Part shown: in pieces, positions 51,581 through 59,122 of the stretch
Layout of the letters: each line of letters opens with the position of its first letter
How positions within the stretch are numbered: the first letter of the stretch is position 1
DNA from: Selenomonas sp.
Lineage (GTDB): Bacteria > Bacillota > Negativicutes > Selenomonadales > Selenomonadaceae
Assembly: GCA_022773585.1 (NCBI GenBank)
Contig: JALEZZ010000009.1
Span: 46,340-110,339 of the forward strand
Reading direction: 5' to 3'
DNA length: 64,000 nucleotides
Notes under the pieces: model-generated
Database searches by the model: none
What the model saw: the letters and a program-made list of their open reading frames with translations, nothing else
Told to the model about the DNA's origin: nothing
Position numbers and translations under genes: made by a program

Positions 51581-54406
51581 TCATTTTACCGTCCGGATTT
51601 TCAAGAACTCGACACGGTCAACCGCCTTGATTGGAATCGTCTTCTTATCTTCCAAGCATTCCAGACGGATCCGATCATGCGAGTTCAACAGCCATCCGGG
51701 GCCTACACCAAGCGGAATCAGCAGTTTCCCTTGCGCAAAATCCATCTGAAATGCATGTTCCTGCCCGTCATCATCCAGCCAGGACACTTTGAGTATCTTC
51801 CCCAGATTGTTCCTTCTGAACATGAGCTGCTTGCTGATCTCATTAGAGGCATCCAGTACACGGAAAGGCCCCCCTCCATCGGTAATCAAACCATATTGAA
51901 CAGCAGGATTCTCTATCTCCAATTCCACATATAAGAAATCCGCTTGATCTCCATCCATCGGTTCTGCCAAGGCGATATCGTTTTTTCCATCTTCCGGCAT
52001 AAGATCATAGTCCATAGAGACCCCTGAAAAAATCTTTCGCAGTGATGTCATAGAAAGTCCTGTAGCCGACGGCGCCTGTGCCAGGTATCGCACTTCCTTA
52101 TCGCCAAAACGGAACGCTTTCCGATTCATCGATCTGTCCGGATTTTCCTGTGGATAAAAGACTTGATCTTCAGCAGAATATTGATAGTCTCCAGAGATCA
52201 GAAGCCAATGGAAAAGATAATAATTATAATACGGATCAATGTGCATGCCGATGACAGGCTTCTGCGCTTTCAAAATCCGAATGGCTTCCTCGGTCGCTGG
52301 ATAACTCCGAATCGTCATCGACTCCAGCGTCGAAGCCCCTGGAATGCCCAGGACATACCACTGCGCAAACTGCGGCAGCGCAAACATCGGCGTATCCGAC
52401 TGGGCATACCGCGCATATGCCTGCATATCTTTGTAATAGACAGGAGAAAGGAAGCCTTCCCCGCTATGCGGGAATGCGTGGTCGACATATATGAAATCGT
52501 CCGGGACGCTCGCGAAATTCCGGATCGAACCCGTGGTGCGGTCCGGCGTCCGCCCAAGGAGCGCAACACAGACGGCCACCATCACAATGCAGAGCTTCCT
52601 GGCAGATGCATCCGCATGCCGCATGGCATAGAGGAAGCCCAGGCCGACGACAGGAAAAAGGACAAATGTGGAGCGAGCAAACGTCGAACCAAAGTCCAGC
52701 CGTACAAACGTATAGCTGAAAGACACAATCGGCACCGTCAGAAACAGTGTTGCAAGTGCAACATCGCTCAGGCGAAACTCCCTTGTCAAACGATATTGCT
52801 GGAACATCCGACACAAGAGCCAGACTCCGACGGCTGCAGGAATCATGGGAAGCAGGAACCGCACGAGCTGCCAGGCGGCAATCCGGAGCGTCCACGACGG
52901 AAGGATTTTCAGGAACCAACCGGGCAGATCCTGCCCGAACGAGCCGATGCCATCGGCCCAGACCGTCTGCGAGCTCATGGCCAGCATATGCACGGCCATG
53001 CCATAGAGGAGCGGAACCGCCATCAGGATCAGCAGCACTGCCACGCCCCACGGCAGCATCGCTTTCCATGTGAACGCACACGCTCCCTTTCTCCATGTCC
53101 ATGCATGATAGAGAACGACAGGAACGAAGCCCAGGCAGACGGCCGCGCCATAGAGCGGATAATAGAGCCCTGAAACGAGGCTGGAAAGCAGCCATGCCAC
53201 GATCATCCTTGCCGGCCGATGCAGGATTTCCGGCTGCAGGAGCAGGAGGATCATCGGGAGGATGAGCCATACGCGGTCATATTCCGCAATGACATTGAAA
53301 AACACCGCGAAAAAGAGCACGCAGCGGATGGGGATGAGCCTGTGCAACAGAAAAAGCGTCAATGCGCCAAGGCAGATCAGCAGGACATCCGATGCAATGC
53401 CATAATTTGCGAGCATGTCATTGCCGAACAGGTACAAGAAAAATCCATGCACGACAGAATAGAAGCCCGAGACCGGCGTATACTCCGCAAAAGGAATCTG
53501 GCCATGCTCGAATATCTGGGAAAATCCGATGATGTTCTCAATCGGATGATGCTCATCCTGGACATGGACCAGGCCATTCCGGGCGTACTGATTCATCACA
53601 TAAATGGGAATGCATGACCAGATGCTGATGACATCATCCAGAGAACGTTCTGCATCGTGCGCGAGCGCCCGATATTTCCGCCAGCCGAAGAAGACGCCTG
53701 CCGCTGCAGCCGCAAGGATGAAGCCTGCTGCCTGCCAGGGATTCGGAATGTCATAGATGCGGCCCTGATAGGCAAACAGATGCCCCATGCATGCAAAAAA
53801 TCCGAGCGGAACCAGGATCTGTACGCGAGAAATATAGTTCTTCCATCCCTGCGGCCGGAATTTCATCCTCCACAGCGCCATGAGGAGGGACAGGATGGCC
53901 AGTGCATTCGCCCCCACCGAAATCTTATGCGGGACGGCCCATCCTGCAAAGGAAACGAGGCCGAACAGCGCATAATATGTGAAGAGGAATCCGATGACCG
54001 CCTCCAGGACATGATCTTTTTTCCATGCTGCTGCAATGACCGCTACGACTGCAGCGCCGCAGAACAAGATGACCGCTTTGCTGTAGACGATTGCCAGCAC
54101 TGCAGCATATGCCAGAAAGGCGGTCGCGATATAGTTTTCCTTCCGAAAAAGCAAATGAGACAATTCGACAGAAACATCCGTCTTGCGGAATGCATACGCA
54201 AGTCCGCCCGAAAGGAGCACGGTCAAGGCGACGAGCAGCCACATGAGGCGCATCTCCATGCTCTTGTTGACGCCCGTCATCGCCGTCCATTCGATGATGA
54301 CATCCGGATACGTCTCCGGCGTATTGCCGAAAACGGCAAGCCAGGCGAAGATGATGGTACTCAGGATGACGGCCTCTGCGAGAAATCCGAGGCAGATTTT
54401 CTTCAT
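51581..54406 (-). CDS. Large polytopic membrane protein, ~941 residues, paralogue of 59123-61951
   Basis: Starts at ATG 54406 after AGGATT. About sixteen or more membrane helices (residues 5-560) precede a soluble C-terminal domain of some 380 residues. Paired landmarks with the other copy are ETYPDVIIEWTAMTG, SMEMRLMWLL, EHGQIPFAEYTPVSGFYSVV, GKLLIPLGVGPGWLLNSHDR and IPIKAVDRVEFLKIRTV. The topology and the GtrA/GT2 neighbours fit a GT-C type glycosyltransferase using a lipid-linked sugar at the outer face, but no family was recognised and no DxD or DE catalytic pair is assigned with confidence. Last gene before the terminator. Confidence 0.6.
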   Translation of the reverse strand: MKKICLGFLAEAVILSTIIFAWLAVFGNTPETYPDVIIEWTAMTGVNKSMEMRLMWLLVALTVLLSGGLAYAFRKTDVSVELSHLLFRKENYIATAFLAYAAVLAIVYSKAVILFCGAAVVAVIAAAWKKDHVLEAVIGFLFTYYALFGLVSFAGWAVPHKISVGANALAILSLLMALWRMKFRPQGWKNYISRVQILVPLGFFACMGHLFAYQGRIYDIPNPWQAAGFILAAAAAGVFFGWRKYRALAHDAERSLDDVISIWSCIPIYVMNQYARNGLVHVQDEHHPIENIIGFSQIFEHGQIPFAEYTPVSGFYSVVHGFFLYLFGNDMLANYGIASDVLLICLGALTLFLLHRLIPIRCVLFFAVFFNVIAEYDRVWLILPMILLLLQPEILHRPARMIVAWLLSSLVSGLYYPLYGAAVCLGFVPVVLYHAWTWRKGACAFTWKAMLPWGVAVLLILMAVPLLYGMAVHMLAMSSQTVWADGIGSFGQDLPGWFLKILPSWTLRIAAWQLVRFLLPMIPAAVGVWLLCRMFQQYRLTREFRLSDVALATLFLTVPIVSFSYTFVRLDFGSTFARSTFVLFPVVGLGFLYAMRHADASARKLCIVMVAVCVALLGRTPDRTTGSIRNFASVPDDFIYVDHAFPHSGEGFLSPVYYKDMQAYARYAQSDTPMFALPQFAQWYVLGIPGASTLESMTIRSYPATEEAIRILKAQKPVIGMHIDPYYNYYLFHWLLISGDYQYSAEDQVFYPQENPDRSMNRKAFRFGDKEVRYLAQAPSATGLSMTSLRKIFSGVSMDYDLMPEDGKNDIALAEPMDGDQADFLYVELEIENPAVQYGLITDGGGPFRVLDASNEISKQLMFRRNNLGKILKVSWLDDDGQEHAFQMDFAQGKLLIPLGVGPGWLLNSHDRIRLECLEDKKTIPIKAVDRVEFLKIRTVK

Positions 54407-54411
54407 GCTTC

Positions 54412-54834
54412 TTAAATCCTTTCCGTCAGGTATTTCATGACCACGAAATTGCAGCACAGCGTCAGGGGCGTGACGAGGCACTTGACGAGCGCCTTCCACT
54501 GCGCATCGTCCAAGCATCCCGCATATGCGGAGACAATGCAAATTTGAAAGAGTTTCTGCGCCAGATAAGAGACTACGCTGACCAGGCAGACCTGATATCC
54601 AAGGTAGATGACGTATTTCCAACGCAGGGACAGATTCCCCTGCCTGCGCGCGAAGATGTGCCACGTGGCAAAAACGAAGACGAACGTCACGGACACGAGC
54701 GAACTTGCGAGGTTCGCCCATCCGACTGGCATCTTCAAACAAATCGTCGCAAAAAGGTACAACCCAAAATCAAAGCACCAGCCGCAACCGGAGATCAATG
54801 TGAAGTACAGCCCTTGCTGCATGAAATTCCGCAT
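54412..54834 (-). CDS. GtrA family membrane protein
   Basis: 140 residues with four membrane helices: YFTLISGCGWCFDFGLYLFA, ASSLVSVTFVFVFATWHIFA, YVIYLGYQVCLVSVVSYLA and the final LTLCCNFVVMKYLTERI, which ends in the family's N-x-x-x-x-K pattern. Likely flips an undecaprenyl-phosphate sugar made by the GT2 enzyme of this operon. It is spaced three and five bases from its neighbours. It is not a close copy of the GtrA at 17902-18306. Confidence 0.87.
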   Translation of the reverse strand: MRNFMQQGLYFTLISGCGWCFDFGLYLFATICLKMPVGWANLASSLVSVTFVFVFATWHIFARRQGNLSLRWKYVIYLGYQVCLVSVVSYLAQKLFQICIVSAYAGCLDDAQWKALVKCLVTPLTLCCNFVVMKYLTERI

Positions 54835-54837
54835 GGA

Positions 54838-55971
54838 TCAGTTCTCTTTCAAAAAGACATCCAGTTCCTGTGGCGTTCCGAGGACATGGACGTATTCAGC
54901 TGGAATGTCCGAGATATAAACAGCACCGCCTTTATCTATCAAGTACTGGTAGAGCGGCGCCACATACTTCTCACCTTTGACCATATGTCCCGGGACGCTG
55001 TAATACTCGAGGTACAATTGCTCATAGAGCTTGCAGGAACGGAAATAATATGCACCGACGGTGCAGTTTTTTGCAATCCGCTCTTTTTCACGAATTTCAA
55101 CGGCCTTGCCTGTTTCATCCGTACGCACGAAGCTCCAGTGGTCACCCTCCCCGCGAAAGCAGGGGATGAAGCCGTCGCCACGGAGCTCCTCTGCCGTCAT
55201 CTGGCCGGGCTCGATGTAGGTGTCGATATTATAAATCAGGATGCCGTGCTGCAAGTTCCAATACTTCGAGGCAAGCATGGCCGTCGTCGCCTGCCCGTCT
55301 GTGACATCGTCTAACAGGATGATGTGATAATGCTCGATGCCCAGTTGCTGGCAATGCTCGTGGATAAAGGCTTCGACATCATAGTTCTCATCCTTCATCG
55401 CAAGGAAGATGTACTGCGCTGCCTGCGCGGCGTATCCCTGCAAGCTGATGAGCGACCAGTCAAAGAGCGTCTTTCCCTTGGCCTCAATCATATATTTGGG
55501 GCAGTCATAGCCTGCCTTGCGGAAGCGCGAACCGAGACCTCCCATCGTGATGACGATATCGAGCTGCCCGCTGTCACAACGCGACTGTCGGCAAAGCTCT
55601 CCAAGTTCTTCCATCGAGTTGTGCAGCCATTCGTCAGGGCGAACGGAGCGATCATCGACATAGAAGCCTTTCTTGCCCGGCCACGGTTTGCCATAATAAA
55701 TCTCGTCATAGGGGATGTCCCACTTGTCGAGCCAGTCAAGGAGCGTCCGCGCCGTATACTTGTTGATCTTGCCAAGATTCCCTTGATAGGAATTCATGTT
55801 GCGCGACGTCGAGAGGACGATGCGTGCGCCCTGCGACTTGTATTCCCGCAAACGGTCGATCATCTCGGGGTATGGCACGATGTCCTCGTACCGTTCGTTC
55901 TTCCCCTTGATGGGACAGAGCGTTCCATCGATATCGAAGACGAAGCTATAGTCTTTCAGCATCTCGTTCAA
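54838..55971 (-). CDS. Bifunctional HAD phosphatase-nucleotidyltransferase
   Basis: 377 residues. Residues 1-125 are a HAD domain with FVFDIDGTLCPIKG, VLSTSRNM and KKGFYVDDRSV, of the short capsule-locus type. From about 135 a nucleotidyltransferase fold begins, DIVITMGGLGSRFRKAGYDC with PKYMIEAKGKTLFDW, continuing to IYNIDTYIEPG, which holds the metal-binding Asp. The pair suggests activation of a small phosphorylated compound as an NDP derivative and removal of a phosphate at another step. With the kinase gene overlapping upstream it resembles the logic of LicA/LicC phosphocholine activation; the compound is unknown. Start TTG 55971 follows AAGGAGG; ATG 55962 is possible. Confidence 0.8.
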   Translation of the reverse strand: MNEMLKDYSFVFDIDGTLCPIKGKNERYEDIVPYPEMIDRLREYKSQGARIVLSTSRNMNSYQGNLGKINKYTARTLLDWLDKWDIPYDEIYYGKPWPGKKGFYVDDRSVRPDEWLHNSMEELGELCRQSRCDSGQLDIVITMGGLGSRFRKAGYDCPKYMIEAKGKTLFDWSLISLQGYAAQAAQYIFLAMKDENYDVEAFIHEHCQQLGIEHYHIILLDDVTDGQATTAMLASKYWNLQHGILIYNIDTYIEPGQMTAEELRGDGFIPCFRGEGDHWSFVRTDETGKAVEIREKERIAKNCTVGAYYFRSCKLYEQLYLEYYSVPGHMVKGEKYVAPLYQYLIDKGGAVYISDIPAEYVHVLGTPQELDVFLKEN

Positions 55972-57416
55972 CTGTTTTCAACCTCCTTGAGGATCCGCAC
56001 CGCATTTAGGATGAAGCCGAACACCTTGTGCGGATTGTCGATGTGGAGCGGCAGCATGGAGAGGAACAGAGATGCCTCGTAGAGCCGCACGGTCTGATAG
56101 TCGAAGCCATGCTGCTCCAAGCATTTCCGGAACAGCTTCACATATGGCTGATTGTCGAAGTCAATGACGAGCTCGCACTGGAAGCCCGGCTGGATCTTAA
56201 TCTCGAACAGCCCATTGTTGAAGAAGTCATAGCTGCCGCAGATGGAATGACTCAGCTTTGCCACATCGTAATACGGATTCGTCCAGAGCTCCGCCTCAGT
56301 GAGCGCGCCCTTGGGATCGATGAACTTCAGCATCTGGCTGGATTTGTGATACAACGTATTCGCAAAACAAGGATCGCCATGACCGATGACGCTGACAAGC
56401 GGATAGTTCTGTCCATCTTCGATCTCTTTTTTCAAGCGAAAATATGTATCTGCCAGGTCATCGATCGTCACACCGTTTGTATCCTGCAAAAGCAACGCGA
56501 TCTTCTGGTACTGTGGCAGGGATTTCAATTTCTCGATGCGTTCCCGGACTTTTTTAACATATAGAGCATCGGCAATGGAAGCATATTCTTCTGCCGATAC
56601 CTGCTTTTCATGACGCGATTGGAAAAACGTAAAATATTTCTCGAGCAAAACAGAGAAATCTGTGAGCGAGAGAGCTCCATGCACCCACTTGATTGCGAGG
56701 TCGGTAACATGCAGATGCTCCATGCGATAGCTCGCGGTCTGCGGTTCCTCCTGATAGTCAAAAGGCATGACAAACCACATCTTCATGTCGTCTGGCAAGA
56801 GCTGATAATACGTATATTCCGCCCTGATTTTTCGCTTGTCTGTTGATGTCTTTACAAGTGTGATCTCATCGCCATGTACAGAATTAAAGTAGCGTGAGTC
56901 GAAATTCCCCGTGATGCACTGGATGAAATTCTCTGTCTGGCTGATATCCAGCGTCCCGTCAATCGGCATGCTCTGCGGAATCTCAGCGGCCTCTTCTGCA
57001 GTCGTGTGATCTTGCTTAATCTCCTGCAAGAATGCAGCATAGCTAGCAATATTGGGGAACATGGCCGCTACGCATTTCCCACCAGCAACGACTTTATACG
57101 GTTCACGAAGAAATGGCAGTTTCTGCCAAGTCAGCCCTGCCGCCTCCTGATCCACGAGCAGGGTATCAGCAAAGCAATGCAACACCCGCGTATCTGAAGC
57201 TTCTTTATTCAAACGCATCTCAATCTCCGGCAGCTCGTAAAATGAACGAATGACTTGCCACCGGGCGTGTGGAAAGACCTTCCGCACGCTCTCTTCATAG
57301 TATGCAGCCAGCTGCTTCTTCTTGATGACGACGTCTGCAAATCCCCGGTCGCCAATCACTTCACGAATGGCTTCGCTTTTGCGCATCGTGTCGTCGTAAA
57401 AAATCAAATATTTCAT
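55968..57416 (-). CDS. Small-molecule kinase of the APH/choline-kinase fold
   Basis: 482 residues from ATG 57416, which overlaps the upstream stop by four bases. The C-terminal half has the catalytic loop VIGHGDPCFANTLYH (H-G-D-x4-N) and the metal site FIDPKGA, as in aminoglycoside phosphotransferase and choline kinase relatives. The N-terminal 200 residues (YLIFYDDTMRKSEAIREVIG and on) look like a separate Rossmann-like domain, perhaps a nucleotidyltransferase remnant. It overlaps the HAD-nucleotidyltransferase gene downstream, so the two act together in making an activated substituent for the polysaccharide. Confidence 0.75.
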   Translation of the reverse strand: MKYLIFYDDTMRKSEAIREVIGDRGFADVVIKKKQLAAYYEESVRKVFPHARWQVIRSFYELPEIEMRLNKEASDTRVLHCFADTLLVDQEAAGLTWQKLPFLREPYKVVAGGKCVAAMFPNIASYAAFLQEIKQDHTTAEEAAEIPQSMPIDGTLDISQTENFIQCITGNFDSRYFNSVHGDEITLVKTSTDKRKIRAEYTYYQLLPDDMKMWFVMPFDYQEEPQTASYRMEHLHVTDLAIKWVHGALSLTDFSVLLEKYFTFFQSRHEKQVSAEEYASIADALYVKKVRERIEKLKSLPQYQKIALLLQDTNGVTIDDLADTYFRLKKEIEDGQNYPLVSVIGHGDPCFANTLYHKSSQMLKFIDPKGALTEAELWTNPYYDVAKLSHSICGSYDFFNNGLFEIKIQPGFQCELVIDFDNQPYVKLFRKCLEQHGFDYQTVRLYEASLFLSMLPLHIDNPHKVFGFILNAVRILKEVENS

Positions 57417-58243
57417 GCTCTCATTCTTCTCCTGCACCAACGAAGGACATATCCTGCCAGCATTACGAAAAGCACCAACAAAATGCTGAACATGACGAAC
57501 TGCTGCTGCACGACGCTTTTCGCTAACCCGAAGGCTGCAATCAGATAGGTCGAAATCCCTTCTCCGAAGAAATGCGTAATACAGAAAAGCTCCACCATCC
57601 ATGCCAGAACCGAAAGCAGGAACAAGAGCAGAAGCCTCCCCTGCACAATCTGCTGGAACTCCGCGTAAAGCACATGCAGCTGTTGCAAAAGCCTCAGATA
57701 CCGCAGCCGCTGACGCGTTGCCCGGCTCTGCAGCAAGTACGCCGTCCAGTAATCATACAGAGACGGAAACACCGCATAGCACAACATCACAACCAGAAGG
57801 AACACCCCGAGAAAGTACAGCAGCCACGGCAGTTCGGTTGAGCGCACAGCAGCCATCCCGAACAGGATGCACGCAAGCGCCAGCGTGTCAACAAAACGGT
57901 CCAGCACAACCGCCAAAAAACTGCGAAGATAGTTCTGGATGTGATGCCCGTAGCAATACATCCGGAAGAAATCGCCGAGCTTGAGCGGCAAGAGCAAGCT
58001 GACCAAAAGTGTCTTGAAAAACTGCAAGGCATGCGTGCGGAATGCCAGACCTGTATCCACAAAGACCAGATACAGCCGTACCAGCTTCAAGCCGAACGTC
58101 AAGCACGCTGCTACAAAGAAGACTGCAATTTTCGAGAATTGCAGCGACTCCAGCGACTGCATGCCGTACTCGCTGCCCAGCACACACACCGCTGCTAAGA
58201 GGACGAGAACATTGACGATCTCATATGTTTTTCTACGGCCCAC
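57413..58243 (-). CDS. UPF0104/LPG-synthase transmembrane-region family protein
   Basis: 276 residues, about seven membrane helices. FKTLLVSLLLPLKLGDFFRM and LRSFLAVVLDRFVDTLALA carry the conserved G-D-x-x-R and L-D-R-x-x-D motifs of the lysylphosphatidylglycerol synthase transmembrane region (AglD/MprF flippase-like domain). The synthase domain is missing, so a lipid or lipid-linked sugar translocase is more likely than lysyl transfer. Start GTG 58243 directly follows the GT2 stop. Confidence 0.78.
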   Translation of the reverse strand: MGRRKTYEIVNVLVLLAAVCVLGSEYGMQSLESLQFSKIAVFFVAACLTFGLKLVRLYLVFVDTGLAFRTHALQFFKTLLVSLLLPLKLGDFFRMYCYGHHIQNYLRSFLAVVLDRFVDTLALACILFGMAAVRSTELPWLLYFLGVFLLVVMLCYAVFPSLYDYWTAYLLQSRATRQRLRYLRLLQQLHVLYAEFQQIVQGRLLLLFLLSVLAWMVELFCITHFFGEGISTYLIAAFGLAKSVVQQQFVMFSILLVLFVMLAGYVLRWCRRRMRA

Positions 58244-59044
58244 TCACTTCACCTTTTCACTCTGATAGATGCTGTCCTCTTCATAAGCATCGACTGGCAC
58301 ATCGCGATGCTCCTCCCTCACGAACTGCGCGGGATGGAGGAAATAATTACCTAGCAGCTGCAACACCGTCATCGCCTGGCTGAAAAGCTTGACATTCGAT
58401 ACCTGGTCTGACTCGCTCCAACGAATCGGAAAGAATTTCGTCCGATGCTTGTAATACGCAGAGCCGAGAATCATACAGTAATTGAAAACCAGATTGTCCT
58501 TGTATTTCAAATAAAACTTGTCCTTCAAAATCGGAACGGCATACATATTCAATCCAGACCCCAGATCATAAATCCACTGGTGCACGACGAACGAGAACAA
58601 GAGATTATAGACGCGGTTGCCGAATGTACGGAACCACGAATAACCGTCGAGAACGGCCCCCTTCTGGAATCGCGCACCAAGAAAACAATCATATTTTTGG
58701 TACTCTCCGCTCTGCAGGTACGGCAGCAAATTCTCGATATGCCCCTGATCATCGCCATGCAGCACAATCAGGTAGTCAAATCCATGCCGGACGGCATAGT
58801 CAAACGCGACCTTGTGCGATCCGCCGAGACCATAATTTGCCTTGTTGCGCAGAACCACGAGCGGCAGATCAGGATGCATCTTCCCGTATGCGATACAAAC
58901 TTCTTCCGTATCATCCGTGCTCTGGTTGTTGATGACAACGATGCGCTGAACATAGGTCAGGATAGATGCATCGAACTGATTCAAGACGCGTGTAATCTGT
59001 TGCGCACAATTATAAGCTGGAATAAATACCATGATTTTCGGCAA
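58244..59044 (-). CDS. GT2 glycosyltransferase (DPM/GtrB-like, soluble form)
   Basis: 266 residues. VFIPAYNCAQQITRVLNQF, VINNQSTDDTEEV, RNKANYGLGGSHKVAFDYA and LIVLHGDDQGHIENL follow the pattern of dolichol/undecaprenyl-phosphate sugar synthases, with the HGDDQ metal site. There is no C-terminal membrane pair, unlike GtrB. Start is TTG 59044, after GGGGGG; the next ATG (59032) would cut the first strand. It probably charges the lipid carrier with a sugar flipped by GtrA and used by the large membrane proteins. Confidence 0.85.
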   Translation of the reverse strand: MPKIMVFIPAYNCAQQITRVLNQFDASILTYVQRIVVINNQSTDDTEEVCIAYGKMHPDLPLVVLRNKANYGLGGSHKVAFDYAVRHGFDYLIVLHGDDQGHIENLLPYLQSGEYQKYDCFLGARFQKGAVLDGYSWFRTFGNRVYNLLFSFVVHQWIYDLGSGLNMYAVPILKDKFYLKYKDNLVFNYCMILGSAYYKHRTKFFPIRWSESDQVSNVKLFSQAMTVLQLLGNYFLHPAQFVREEHRDVPVDAYEEDSIYQSEKVK

Positions 59045-59071
59045 ATGAAGCCCCCCTTTTCCGTTCTTCTT

Positions 59072-59100
59072 ATTATAGCATCCCCTGCTGTATTCGTCGA
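59072..59100 (-). promoter_or_regulatory. Internal promoter ahead of the GT2 gene
   Basis: TCGACG (59095-59100), 17 bases, TATAAT (59072-59077), in the 78-base gap between the 942-residue membrane protein and GT2. Confidence 0.6.
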
Positions 59101-59122
59101 TAAGCGTTCATTTCTAGCATAT

